A stretch of DNA of 64,000 nucleotides, taken from Hymenobacter siberiensis. GTDB lineage: Bacteria > Bacteroidota > Bacteroidia > Cytophagales > Hymenobacteraceae. The stretch is from NCBI RefSeq assembly GCF_018967865.2, contig NZ_JAHLZY020000001.1, positions 4,216,001-4,280,000 of the forward strand. The letters run 5' to 3'. A model generated the notes under the pieces. That model was not told the DNA's origin, searched no databases, and saw only the letters and a program-made list of their open reading frames with translations. A program made the position numbers and the translations under genes. Shown here piece after piece: positions 17,081 through 26,519 of this stretch. Position 1 is the first letter of the stretch. Every line of letters begins with the position of its first letter.

Positions 17081-18286
17081 ATGGAAACCCTAACCGCTGC
17101 GCCCACCGCCATCGGCCCGCTGCTGGCAACCGTGGCCCACTACCTCAATGCCCCGGGGGCTCCTACACTGACGACTTTCGGCGTGGCATCGGGCAAAGGC
17201 GGCACCATCCTCTTCAACTGCCACTACGCAGCCTTTAGCGGCGAAACCGGGTATTACGAGCGGGCCCTGGCCGAGCTGGAGCAGGTGATGGCCGCCCTCA
17301 ACCCTCGCACCTACAAAGCCGATTTCAGCAGCAACTACTACCAGGAGCTGGCCGAGCTGGGCGGGCTGCTGGTTTACCTCACCACCCAGGGCCACCTCGA
17401 CTGGGATGCCGAGCCAACGCTGCAACAGATTGACAACCTGCTGGCCGACCGGATGCGCCACTACCTGGCAAGCCACAATTTTGAGCGCACCAGCGGGGCC
17501 CTAAGCTGTGGCACGTACTTTTTGCGCCGGCTGCCGCACACGGAGCGAGCCCGGCCACTGCTCGAAGAACTGCTCGCGGCCCTGACGGAGCAGCACCAGG
17601 GCGACGAGCAAACAGGCTACTACTGGCTGTGCCGCGTTATTGCCGAGCCCCGGGCTTATACCGGCTTTTCGCACGGCAGCGCCATGATAATGACCTTTCT
17701 GGCCGACCTGCACGCGGCCGGCATCCGGCCGGCCCAGTGCGCTACGCTGCTGCGACATGCGACCACCTGGCTACTGGCCGCCCGCATCGACCCCGACCGG
17801 TTCCTGTCGTCGTTTCCGCTGTGGGCGGGCAAGGCCGAGCTTACCAACAACCTGTGCCTCATCTACGGCGACCTGGGCACGGCTTATGGCCTGCTGCGAG
17901 CTGCTGCCGTGCTACAGGATGAGGCGGCCCGGGAGGCGGCCCTGGCCGTGGTGATGCGGACGCTGCCCCGCCGTAACCTGTCCGAAACCCACATTCAGGA
18001 TGCCTCCGTGTACTACGGGGCGGCGGGCGTTTACCTGCTCTACGATGCCTTGTACCGCCACACGGCGGTGCCCGAATTTGCCACGGCAGCCACCTACTGG
18101 CTGGAACGCATACCCAGCCTGGCAACGCACCCGAATGACTACCTCCATTTTTCGCCCCAGTTCTACGCGCACTATCCGGCGGCACAGCTGGGCATGAGTT
18201 TCGGCGTGGTGGGCATCGGGCTGACGCTCCTGCAGGCAGAGTCCGAAGGGCGCTATGCCCTCGCCGCGTTCGTCGGCTTGTCTTAA
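17081..18286 (+). CDS. LanC-like cyclase homologue lacking zinc ligands
   Basis: A 401-residue LanC-like protein between the barrel gene and the exporter gene. Signature regions: GFSHGSAMIMTFLADL (keeps the His of the SHG motif), LCLIYGDLGTAYGLL at the WCyGdpG site, and DASVYYGAAGVYLLYDALY at the CHG site. Aligned this way, the three residues that bind zinc in NisC-type LanC are Ile, Tyr and Tyr. A Cys two residues before the Ile does not fit the spacing as well. The Ile-to-Tyr distance (50) equals the matching distance in the LanC-like protein at 5469-6611. Class III synthetases also have cyclase domains without these ligands, so activity without zinc is possible. It is probably the cyclase of the SCWFxSC peptides. 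Confidence 0.8.
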   Translation: METLTAAPTAIGPLLATVAHYLNAPGAPTLTTFGVASGKGGTILFNCHYAAFSGETGYYERALAELEQVMAALNPRTYKADFSSNYYQELAELGGLLVYLTTQGHLDWDAEPTLQQIDNLLADRMRHYLASHNFERTSGALSCGTYFLRRLPHTERARPLLEELLAALTEQHQGDEQTGYYWLCRVIAEPRAYTGFSHGSAMIMTFLADLHAAGIRPAQCATLLRHATTWLLAARIDPDRFLSSFPLWAGKAELTNNLCLIYGDLGTAYGLLRAAAVLQDEAAREAALAVVMRTLPRRNLSETHIQDASVYYGAAGVYLLYDALYRHTAVPEFATAATYWLERIPSLATHPNDYLHFSPQFYAHYPAAQLGMSFGVVGIGLTLLQAESEGRYALAAFVGLS

Positions 18287-18315
18287 TCGCCCAGAACCCT
18301 TTTACCCCTACTGCC

Positions 18316-20514
18316 ATGATGCCGCTTAGTTTTCCGCACTACCGCCAGCACGACGTCATGGACTGCGGTCCTACTTGCTTACAGATAATCAGCAAGTTCT
18401 ACGGCAAGCTGTTCAATATTGAGAAAATTCGCCTCTCCAGCCAGATTGGCAAAACGGGCGTTTCGCTCCTGGGTATCAGCCGGGCCGCCGAGAAGCTCGG
18501 CATCAAGGCGATGGGGGGCAACATGACCTTCGACAAGCTGACCCAGCACGCCCAGCTGCCCTGCATCATTCACTGGCGGAAAAACCACTTTGTGGTGCTC
18601 TACAAGATAAAGCGCAACAAAGTCTACATCTCCGACCCCGCCAGCGGCCTGCACACCTACTCCAAGGAAGAATTTTTGCAGAACTGGGCCTATACCTCGG
18701 TGCATAACCAGGCCGCCGGCATTGTGATGCTGCTACAGCCCACCCCGGCTTTTTACCAGGCCGAGGATGACGGGCCGGCCACCCGGGCGGGCATTGGGCA
18801 GCTGCTGCGCCACGTGTGGCAGTATCAGGCCCTGCTGCGCCAGCTGCTGGCCGGGCTGGTGGTGGGCGCGCTCATTCAGCTGGCGCTGCCCTTGCTCACC
18901 AAGGGCCTGGTCGACGTGGGCATCAAGCGGCACGACCTCAACTTTGTCTATGTCATCTTATTCGGGCAGCTGCTCATTACCCTGGGGCAAACCTCCGTTG
19001 AGCTGATTCGGGGCTGGATATTGCTTCACATCACGGCCCGCATGAATGTGGCGGTGCTGTCTGAGTTTCTGCATAAGCTCCTCCGGCTCCCGCTCTCCTT
19101 CTTCGACACCAAGCTCACCAGCGATATCCTGCAACGCATCGAAGACCACAACCGCATTGAGGCACTGCTAACGGGAAGCTCGCTCAATACCTTGTTTTCG
19201 ATGCTGACCTTCAGCATGTTTGGGGTAGTGCTGTACTTTTACAGCCCCCTTATTTGCGGTATTTTGCTGGGCGGCAGCGCCCTGTACTTTACCTGGAGTC
19301 ATTTATTCCTGTCGCGGCGCAAACTACTGGACTTCAAACGGTTTGGCATAGCCGCGCAAAACCGCGCCAAGGTATTACAGCTCATCAACGGCGTGTATGA
19401 GATAAAAATCAACGACTGCGGCGTGCAGAAGGTCTGGGAATGGGAGAGCATTCAGGCCAAGCTCTTTCACTTCAACGTGCGCTCGCTGGCCCTCACGCAG
19501 TACCAGCAGGTCGGAGCCACGTTCATCAACCAGGCCAAAAACGTCCTCATTCTGTTCGTGGCGGCCCGCCTGGTGATGAACCAGCAGATGAGCTTAGGGG
19601 ATATGATGGCCGTTCAGTTCATCGTGGGGCAGATGAATGGACCGATTGCGCAGCTGGCCACCTTCATGCAAACCTACCAGGATGCCAAAGTGAGCCTGGA
19701 ACGCCTGGGGCAGGTACACATGCTCGACGATGAAGAGGATGCCACCAAGGATTATGTGCCGGAGCTACCCGCCCGGCGGGGGCTACACCTCGAGCAACTC
19801 TCGTTTGTGTATCCGGGAGCGGGCAACCAGCCCGTGCTCAAGAACCTCTCCTTTTCTGTGCCGGCCGGCAAAACCACCGCCATTGTCGGGGCGAGCGGCA
19901 GCGGTAAAACCACGCTCCTCAAGCTGTTACTACGCATCTGCAACCCTACCACGGGGCAGGTGCTGGTGGATGCGCTGCCCCTGGAGCGGCTCAGTCCTCA
20001 ACACTGGCGCCAGCACTGCGGTATTGTGATGCAGGACGGCTTTATTTTTTCCGATACCATCGGTAATAACATTGCCATCAATGCCGAGTACCGCAACCAG
20101 GCGGCCCTGGCCCATGCCCTGCACGTAGCCAACCTCGACCAGTACGTGAACAGCCTCCCCCTGGGCCTGCACACCAAAATTGGCGAAGACGGCAAGGGCC
20201 TGAGCGGGGGGCAGCGCCAACGGGTGCTGATAGCCCGCATGGTGTACAAAAACCCCGACTATATTTTTCTGGACGAAGCCACCAGCGCCCTAGATGCCCA
20301 CAACGAGCGGGTGATTATGGAGCGGCTGAATGCCTTTTTCCAGGGCAAAACGGTGGTCATCGTTGCGCATCGGCTCAGTACCGTCAAAAATGCCGACAAC
20401 ATTATTGTCCTCCACAATGGCGAAGTCCGGGAGCAGGGCAGCCACGAGGAACTTGTCAGCAACCGGGGCTACTACTTCGAGCTTATTAAAAATCAGCTCG
20501 AGCTAGGCAACTAA
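18316..20514 (+). CDS. C39-peptidase-containing ABC exporter
   Basis: A 732-residue transporter-protease of the bacteriocin type. The N-terminal C39 domain (1-135) has catalytic Cys17 in HDVMDCGPTCL, His91 in RKNHFVVLY and Asp107 in YISDPASG. A six-helix membrane domain follows (about 165-440). The ATPase has Walker A GASGSGKTTLLKLL (about 522), signature LSGGQRQRVLIAR, Walker B YIFLDEATSALD and the switch His in VAHRLSTV. It cuts leader peptides after Gly-Gly and exports the core. Gly-Gly occurs in the right place in the four tandem precursors and in the acidic peptide at 9245, so both can be substrates. It lies 29 bp after the LanC-like gene. Confidence 0.95.
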   Translation: MMPLSFPHYRQHDVMDCGPTCLQIISKFYGKLFNIEKIRLSSQIGKTGVSLLGISRAAEKLGIKAMGGNMTFDKLTQHAQLPCIIHWRKNHFVVLYKIKRNKVYISDPASGLHTYSKEEFLQNWAYTSVHNQAAGIVMLLQPTPAFYQAEDDGPATRAGIGQLLRHVWQYQALLRQLLAGLVVGALIQLALPLLTKGLVDVGIKRHDLNFVYVILFGQLLITLGQTSVELIRGWILLHITARMNVAVLSEFLHKLLRLPLSFFDTKLTSDILQRIEDHNRIEALLTGSSLNTLFSMLTFSMFGVVLYFYSPLICGILLGGSALYFTWSHLFLSRRKLLDFKRFGIAAQNRAKVLQLINGVYEIKINDCGVQKVWEWESIQAKLFHFNVRSLALTQYQQVGATFINQAKNVLILFVAARLVMNQQMSLGDMMAVQFIVGQMNGPIAQLATFMQTYQDAKVSLERLGQVHMLDDEEDATKDYVPELPARRGLHLEQLSFVYPGAGNQPVLKNLSFSVPAGKTTAIVGASGSGKTTLLKLLLRICNPTTGQVLVDALPLERLSPQHWRQHCGIVMQDGFIFSDTIGNNIAINAEYRNQAALAHALHVANLDQYVNSLPLGLHTKIGEDGKGLSGGQRQRVLIARMVYKNPDYIFLDEATSALDAHNERVIMERLNAFFQGKTVVIVAHRLSTVKNADNIIVLHNGEVREQGSHEELVSNRGYYFELIKNQLELGN

Positions 20515-20548
20515 GCAATTACACCACCACCCCCTTTCTCCTACGCCG

Positions 20549-21565
20549 ATGAGCCGCACCCTCCAGCACTTCGTCGACCAATTGGTCGCCCTGCCCAGGC
20601 CCCCCGCCAATGCCCGGCGCGAACTCTCGCTCGATACGCAGGCGCTTTTCTCCGCATTGCTAACCAATGAATTTCAGGCGCAGTACGGTGCCGCCGGCTT
20701 TGCCCAGGCCGATGCGGTGATGCGCCAATTCAACGAAGGAGTGTTGCTGTGCCGCCAGGACCAGCTGGCCGCCGCCCTGGCCGAGCTACAGCGCGGCGAC
20801 GAACAATTGGCCGCCCTGCCAGCGGCGCTGATACCTTACACTTCACTGTTTCAGCTTTCGGGCTGGGGCAACTATTACTACAAAGCCGGCGAAGGCGAGC
20901 GGGCGGTAGCGCTGCTCTGCCAGGGCCTGCAACTGAGTATCGAGCTCGAGCAGCAGGGCCACCACGCCCTCATCTACCGGCGCATCGAGCAGCTGCAAAA
21001 CATTGCCACCATCTATGGCAAGCAGCAGCAGTACGAAGCCGCCATCGGGCTGCTGACCAGCACGGCGACGTTCATTCACGCGGGGCAGGCCACGGGGCTA
21101 TTTGTTGCCGATTGGGATGCCGCTCGTTTGCGGCAGGTGCAGGCCTTGCAGGAAACCACGCTTTTCAACGTGTGCCGGCAGCTGGCCGAGCTCAACACGC
21201 TTATGCTGGCCTCCCCAACGGGCCTGCCCGACGACTACTTTCACTGCCACGCGGGCCGCAAGCTACTGGCCGGCCTCGAAGTCAGCACCTACGACCGCAC
21301 TCTGCTCTACAACTGGCTGTACGTGAAAGCGTCATTCTATGCAGAAGGGCCGGATGCCTTCTTCGCTAATGTGCTGACTTTTCTTGCCGACACCGTTGCC
21401 GCCCCGCGCTATGGGGTTTTCCAGGCCAACCTGCTAGCCCAGGCAGCCAGCCACATCCGGCAGCAAGCCACTGCCCAGCGCGAGGACCTGCTGAGTACCG
21501 TGGGAGCCGTGGCCGAACGCGCCCGCCTGCGGGCCGGCGGCCGGGCCGCGCGCATGGCCGCGTAG
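20549..21565 (+). CDS. TPR-like protein of unknown function, tandem paralogue A
   Basis: A 338-residue, mostly helical protein with no signal peptide. The central part (about 65-180) looks like degenerate tetratricopeptide repeats: LLCRQDQLAAALAELQRGDEQL, LFQLSGWGNYYYKAGEGERAVALL and LIYRRIEQLQNIATIYGKQQ. The adjacent gene encodes a clear paralogue along its whole length; shared blocks include WLYVK, YGVF.ANLLAQA and an Arg-rich end. I do not recognise a catalytic family. The position between the exporter and the second LanB suggests a cytoplasmic scaffold or adaptor for the modification machinery, or a self-protection factor; this is inference. Confidence 0.65.
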   Translation: MSRTLQHFVDQLVALPRPPANARRELSLDTQALFSALLTNEFQAQYGAAGFAQADAVMRQFNEGVLLCRQDQLAAALAELQRGDEQLAALPAALIPYTSLFQLSGWGNYYYKAGEGERAVALLCQGLQLSIELEQQGHHALIYRRIEQLQNIATIYGKQQQYEAAIGLLTSTATFIHAGQATGLFVADWDAARLRQVQALQETTLFNVCRQLAELNTLMLASPTGLPDDYFHCHAGRKLLAGLEVSTYDRTLLYNWLYVKASFYAEGPDAFFANVLTFLADTVAAPRYGVFQANLLAQAASHIRQQATAQREDLLSTVGAVAERARLRAGGRAARMAA

Positions 21566-21613
21566 CCTGCCGCTGCCACCTTCTTAGCGTGTAACCCTCA
21601 AGCAATCAGTCAC

Positions 21614-22615
21614 ATGCCCAGCTCCTTGTCCACGTTCACCCGCCAACTGGCGGCTTTGCGGCAGCTACCCCAGCCCACGCTGGTAGAGGGCCCGAATATC
21701 CAAGCCATATTTACCACCTGGTTCGATAAGGAGCTCCGGGCAAAAATGGGCCCGGAAGCCTACCAACAGGCAACGGCGGTTCTGCAGCAGTACACCGCAG
21801 CCGTGCAGCTATGCCGCACCGATAAGCTGGCGGCCGCCCTTGCCCAACTGCAGCTGGCTGATGCCGAGCTGGCTGAATTACCAGCCGCCCCGCAAGCATT
21901 TGTTACCTTATTCCACCTCTCGGCGTGGGGCAACTACCAGTATAAAGTTGGCAATACCACGCAGGGAATTGCCTTATTGCACCAGGGCCTGCTACTAAGC
22001 GCCGAGCTGGAGCGGCAGGGCTACAAGCTCATTTACCGGCGAGTCGAGCAGCTGCTCAATATCGTGGCGCTCTATACGCAGCAACAGCACCATGCCCGCG
22101 CCCACAACCTGTTGCGCAACATCCTCACGTTTGCTCATACCGGCCAGGCCACTGGCCTGCTCATCGATGACTGGGATGGCGCGGCCTTGCAACAGGTGCG
22201 GGCCTACCAGGAACATACCCTCGACGAGGCATTTGCGAAACTCGCCAGCCAGAACACCACCTATCTCACCCATCCACAATACACCGACGACTACCACTAC
22301 CACTTCTTTTTCCGGGACTTACTGCAGCAGCTACACCCCGACACCTACAACCGGGCAATCCTACACAACTGGCTGTATGTAAAGGAATCATACTACCAAA
22401 ACGGCCTCAATTCCTTCCTGGAGAATGTCCTTATTTTCGTAGCTGACCCTGAAATTGCTTCTGAATACGGCGTGTTTAAAGCCAATTTGTTGGCCCAGGC
22501 CGGCCACTATTTACACCAGCAAACGTCCGACACGACCCACCTGGCCGTCATTCGCAATTTTGCCACGGCCACCCTCCTCGACCGGCGGGGCCGGGCGGTG
22601 CGCCTGGCGGCCTGA
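21614..22615 (+). CDS. TPR-like protein of unknown function, tandem paralogue B
   Basis: 333 residues, paralogous to the preceding gene with a 48-bp gap. Matching blocks: LCRTDKLAAALAQLQLADAEL, LFHLSAWGNYQYKVGNTTQGIALL, LIYRRVEQLLNIVALYTQQ, WLYVKESYYQNGLNSFLENVL and YGVFKANLLAQAGHYL. The two differ enough to be an old duplication. Two paralogues together with two LanB enzymes may mean one partner each, but nothing in the sequence proves pairing. No catalytic motif is seen. It lies 75 bp upstream of the second lanB. Confidence 0.65.
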   Translation: MPSSLSTFTRQLAALRQLPQPTLVEGPNIQAIFTTWFDKELRAKMGPEAYQQATAVLQQYTAAVQLCRTDKLAAALAQLQLADAELAELPAAPQAFVTLFHLSAWGNYQYKVGNTTQGIALLHQGLLLSAELERQGYKLIYRRVEQLLNIVALYTQQQHHARAHNLLRNILTFAHTGQATGLLIDDWDGAALQQVRAYQEHTLDEAFAKLASQNTTYLTHPQYTDDYHYHFFFRDLLQQLHPDTYNRAILHNWLYVKESYYQNGLNSFLENVLIFVADPEIASEYGVFKANLLAQAGHYLHQQTSDTTHLAVIRNFATATLLDRRGRAVRLAA

Positions 22616-22690
22616 GCCCGCTTGTGCGGCTTAATCAGGAACTGTGCCGCACCTTTAGGGACCTCTATTCGCTAATGCCGGTTCCTGCTT

Positions 22691-25600
22691 ATGCCCCACG
22701 CCTACCAGTTTCATCCGCAATTGATTTTGCGGACTCCCACGCGCCCATTCGACGAGCACATTGCTGAAGCGACCCTTACCCGCCTGCTACACGACGACCA
22801 TTTTATGGAAGCCCTCTACCTGGCCTCGCCGGTACTGTGGGCAGAGTGCCAGAAGTGGCAGCAGGGCGAGCTAACCGATATCCGACGGCTCGATAAGCTC
22901 CGCCGTTCCCTCAGCCGCTACTACGTACGGGCCACTACTCGCTGCACCCCGTTTGGGTTGTTTGCCGGGTGCGCGGTAGTGCAGTGGGGCGCTACTACTA
23001 AGCTCATCGCCGCGCCCGAAAAGGCGGGCCGCCACACGCGCCTCGACATGCATTACCTGTGTGCGCTGGCGCAGCAGCTAGCCGCCCATGAGGCCATCCG
23101 GCCGCAGCTGCGCTACTGGCCCAACAGCAGTCTCTACCTCACGGGAGGCGCATTTCGCTACCTCGAATACTACTATCTCAACGGGGCGCGCGTGAATCAA
23201 CTAAGTGCCCTGGAAGCCAGCCCTTACCTGCTGCGGGTACTAACGGCCGCGCAGAACGGCCAGTCCTATACCGAGCTGGTCGCCCTGCTGCTGGATGATG
23301 ATGATGATGATGCGACCGACCCTGCCGAAGCCACGCAGTTTGTGGAGGAGCTGATTGATAGCCAGGTACTGGTGCACGAACTGGAGCCCACGGTTACGGG
23401 TGAGGAGTTCTTCTACCGCATCCAGGCCGTGCTTAATCGGGTGCAGCAAACGAAGGCCAGTCCCGAGCTGGCCGCTATTATCGACTTGCTGGAGGTGGTA
23501 CGGCAACAGGTGCAGGCCCTGGACCAGGCCGCCGTTAATTCTCCGGCCAGCTATGAAGCCATTGCGACGCTGCTGGCCCCCCTGGGCATAGAGGCAGATG
23601 CCAGCAAGCTATTTCAGATTGATACCATCGTGGGCATGGCACCGGAGCCAACGCTGGCCGCCACGCTGCAAACAGAGCTCCTGGAGGCCTTGCGCGTACT
23701 ATCACACCTCACTGCCCCGCCCACCAATCCCCGCCTCGATGACTTTCGCCGACGCTTCTACGCCCGCTACGAAGACCGCGAAGTAGCATTGGTAGAAGCG
23801 CTTGACAACGAACGGGGCTTGTCATACACCGACTACGGCAGCAGTACCTACTCCCCGCTGACGCACGACTTGACCCTGCCCAAAACCGCCGCTTCGGGCA
23901 CCGCCCCGGCGCTAAGCGAGGTGCAGCAATTTATGCGTCAGAAGCTGTGGCAGGCCCAGCAGCAGCAGGCGTACAGCCTCAGTATTACCGAAGCCGAGCT
24001 AAAAGGCTTTGCCCCGGCGGGCCAGCCGTTGCCGCCTTCGCTGGCCGTTGTATTCCGCCTGCTTGCTGACGGGCGTATTTTGCTGGAGAGCGCCGCCGGC
24101 TCCAGCGCCGTCAACCTGCTGGGGCGCTTCGCGCACGCCGAGCCGGCCATCGAGCAGCTGGTGCGCGAGGTAACCGCGCAGGAGCAACAGCAGAACCCGA
24201 ACGTTGCATTTGCCGAAATATGTCACCTGCCCGCCAGCCGGGTTGGCAATGTGTTGCTGCGCCACAGCTTCCGGGCCCTCGAAATCCCCTACCTGGCGCA
24301 GTCGGCCCTGCCTGTTACGGAGCAGGTAATGGTGCAGGACATGCTTATCTCGGTGAAAGGAGGGCAGTTGGTCCTGCGCTCGCGCAAAACCAACCAGACC
24401 ATCATTCCCCGGCTGAGCACAGCGCATAATTTCTCGGGCGAGGCGCTACCGATGTACCAGTTTTTGTGCGACCTACAGACCCAGGGCCTCCAACCCCGGT
24501 TAGGTTTCAGCTGGCAGTCAATCGCCGCCGGAGCGCGGTTCCTGCCCCGGCTCAACTACCAAAATGTAGTACTGGAGCCGGCTTCCTGGTATTTCGAGTC
24601 GGCCGATGTACAAACCTTGCTAACCAGTACAGCCATCTCTTTTACAGATATCTGGCAAAAATTTCGCAAACAGTGGCAGCTACCGCGCTTGTTTGTGCTC
24701 GTCGAGGGGGATAACGAGCTGCTGATTGATGCCGACAATGACTTGTTGGTCCGAATCTGGCTCGATGCCATCCGGAAGCTGAGTAATTTCCGGCTGAAGG
24801 AGTTTTTAGGGAATCCGGCGGCCAGCCCTGTCCACGATGCTACCGGCAGGCCCTACGCCCAGCAGTTCATTGGGCTGCTGGTACACCAGCACGCCAGCTA
24901 CCCGGCCCCGGCGCCCAAACAAAAGTTACCTGAAACAACCGTGCAGCGAGCGTTTATCCTCGGCACGGAATGGCTCTACTACAAGCTATACTGCGGCCAA
25001 AAGATTGCCGACCAGGTGCTGCTCACCATCATTCACCCGTTAACGCAGGAGTTGCTGGCCCAGGGCCTCATCGACAATTGGTTTTTTATCCGCTATTCCG
25101 ACCCCGACAATCACCTGCGCGTACGCTTCCACCTCCCGCAGCCCCAGCAAATTGGCCACGTCATTCAGCGCATTCAAGCCTACCTGGCCCCTCTGAGCGC
25201 CGATGGCTCCATTTGGAAAATCCAGACCGAGACCTACCAGCGGGAGCTGGAACGCTACGGCCCCAGCGCCATAGCGCTCACCGAAGCCTTATTCGGCTAC
25301 CAAAGCACTGCCCTCCTGCATATGCTACTCGCTACCGAGCAGCAGCCCGATACGGCGCCCGATAATTGGCTGTGGGGGCTGGGGGCCATCGAAGAGCTCC
25401 TCAATGCCTTCGGGTATTGCCTGGCCCAAAAGGTGCTGCTGCTGGAAAGCATGCGGGATACCTTCGCCCGCGAATTCGCTCTGGATAAGGACTTAAAGCT
25501 GCAGCTTGCCACTAAGTACCGCAATGCTCGCCCGGCAATTCAGCAGGCTCTGGCACAGGCAGCAACCACGGCGCTGCCGGCGGCGCTAGTCGCCATCGCC

Positions 25601-25786
25601 CAACAAATCAACACGCTGGCAGCTGAAGGCCGCCTGGTAGTGGCCAAAAACCAGCTCATGAGCTCCTACCTGCATATGTTGCTCAATCGGCTGATTCCGG
25701 CCGAGGCAAGGCTGCATGAGCTGGTGCTTTACGATTTTCTGTATCGGCACTACGCTGCCCTGCAGGCTATGCAAAAACGGCCATAG
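22691..25786 (+). CDS. lanB: LanB lanthipeptide dehydratase (second copy)
   Basis: A 1031-residue full-length LanB, a distant paralogue of the one at 10705. The N-terminal domain has YYVRATTRCTPFGLFAGC; the elimination domain (from about 755) begins FILGTEWLYYKLYCGQK and has DNWFFIRYSDPDNHLRVRF. Shared conserved blocks such as LVLRSRKTNQTIIPRL show both are of normal layout, so neither looks like a pseudogene. A (GAT)6 run gives six Asp near residue 205. Two complete dehydratases in one locus suggest separate substrates (for example the Cys-free peptide) or stepwise dehydration. The stop is one base from that of the convergent response regulator gene. Confidence 0.93.
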   Translation: MPHAYQFHPQLILRTPTRPFDEHIAEATLTRLLHDDHFMEALYLASPVLWAECQKWQQGELTDIRRLDKLRRSLSRYYVRATTRCTPFGLFAGCAVVQWGATTKLIAAPEKAGRHTRLDMHYLCALAQQLAAHEAIRPQLRYWPNSSLYLTGGAFRYLEYYYLNGARVNQLSALEASPYLLRVLTAAQNGQSYTELVALLLDDDDDDATDPAEATQFVEELIDSQVLVHELEPTVTGEEFFYRIQAVLNRVQQTKASPELAAIIDLLEVVRQQVQALDQAAVNSPASYEAIATLLAPLGIEADASKLFQIDTIVGMAPEPTLAATLQTELLEALRVLSHLTAPPTNPRLDDFRRRFYARYEDREVALVEALDNERGLSYTDYGSSTYSPLTHDLTLPKTAASGTAPALSEVQQFMRQKLWQAQQQQAYSLSITEAELKGFAPAGQPLPPSLAVVFRLLADGRILLESAAGSSAVNLLGRFAHAEPAIEQLVREVTAQEQQQNPNVAFAEICHLPASRVGNVLLRHSFRALEIPYLAQSALPVTEQVMVQDMLISVKGGQLVLRSRKTNQTIIPRLSTAHNFSGEALPMYQFLCDLQTQGLQPRLGFSWQSIAAGARFLPRLNYQNVVLEPASWYFESADVQTLLTSTAISFTDIWQKFRKQWQLPRLFVLVEGDNELLIDADNDLLVRIWLDAIRKLSNFRLKEFLGNPAASPVHDATGRPYAQQFIGLLVHQHASYPAPAPKQKLPETTVQRAFILGTEWLYYKLYCGQKIADQVLLTIIHPLTQELLAQGLIDNWFFIRYSDPDNHLRVRFHLPQPQQIGHVIQRIQAYLAPLSADGSIWKIQTETYQRELERYGPSAIALTEALFGYQSTALLHMLLATEQQPDTAPDNWLWGLGAIEELLNAFGYCLAQKVLLLESMRDTFAREFALDKDLKLQLATKYRNARPAIQQALAQAATTALPAALVAIAQQINTLAAEGRLVVAKNQLMSSYLHMLLNRLIPAEARLHELVLYDFLYRHYAALQAMQKRP

Positions 25787-25787
25787 C

Positions 25788-26519
25788 TTATTTCTTCCCG
25801 CCCATCATTTTCTGGTTCAAGGCTTCAAAAAAGGCGCTGCGGTAGGTATCGCCCAGCGGAACGTAGGCTTTCATATCGGTAAACAGAATCTGGTTGCCAT
25901 CAATGGCTTTGATTTTATTGATGGATACGATGTACGATTTATGGACCCGCATAAACTGCCGGGCCGGCAACCGCTCTTCTAAATCCTTGATATTTAAAAG
26001 TGTAACAACCTGGTCTTCTTTCGTATTGATGGACAAATAATTCTTCATCCCTTCGATATACATGATGTCGGCAAAATTAACCTTCATCATTTTTCCCTTA
26101 CTCTCTGTTTTGACAAAGATGTAGTCGTCTTCTTTTTCGGCGGGTTGCCAGCGCGCCGAAGGTTCGATATTGGCATTCAGGGCTTTCTGGGCTGCTTTCA
26201 AAAATCGTTCGAAGGCGATAGGCTTGAGCAGGTAGTCCAGCGCCTCCAGCTCAAATCCTTTCACGGCAAACTCGCTATAAGCTGTCGTCAGAATAACCTT
26301 GGTGCGGCCCTTGATGAGCGGCATAAAGTCAAGCCCTGAAATTTGCGGCATGTGAATATCCAGGAACACCAGGTCAATTGTCTGGTTTTCGATGATACTA
26401 AGTGCCTCAATGGGACTCGAAGTAGTACCCTCCAAATTCAAAAACGGGGTCTTCTCGATGAAAGTGCTCAGGATATCAATGGCACCTTGCTCATCATCTA
26501 TAATTAAACAAGAAAGCAT
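25788..26519 (-). CDS. LytTR response regulator
   Basis: A 243-residue regulator with an N-terminal receiver domain (LIIDDE, phospho-acceptor Asp54 in LVFLDIHMPQ, the Thr in TTAYSEFA, Lys in LLKPIAF) and a C-terminal LytTR DNA-binding domain (about 135-240: ADIMYIEGMKNYLSIN, RVHKSYIVSINKI). These bind imperfect direct repeats near promoters and usually answer LytS-type kinases. It is convergent with the second lanB at the right end of the island; the matching kinase is at the left end (7454). It is likely the regulator of this locus, perhaps responding to the exported peptide. Confidence 0.9.
   Translation of the reverse strand: MLSCLIIDDEQGAIDILSTFIEKTPFLNLEGTTSSPIEALSIIENQTIDLVFLDIHMPQISGLDFMPLIKGRTKVILTTAYSEFAVKGFELEALDYLLKPIAFERFLKAAQKALNANIEPSARWQPAEKEDDYIFVKTESKGKMMKVNFADIMYIEGMKNYLSINTKEDQVVTLLNIKDLEERLPARQFMRVHKSYIVSINKIKAIDGNQILFTDMKAYVPLGDTYRSAFFEALNQKMMGGKK

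Noticed and set aside
23294..23311. (GAT)6 repeat in the second lanB
   Set aside because: It keeps frame and encodes six Asp in a loop; a natural microsatellite, not a break in the gene.
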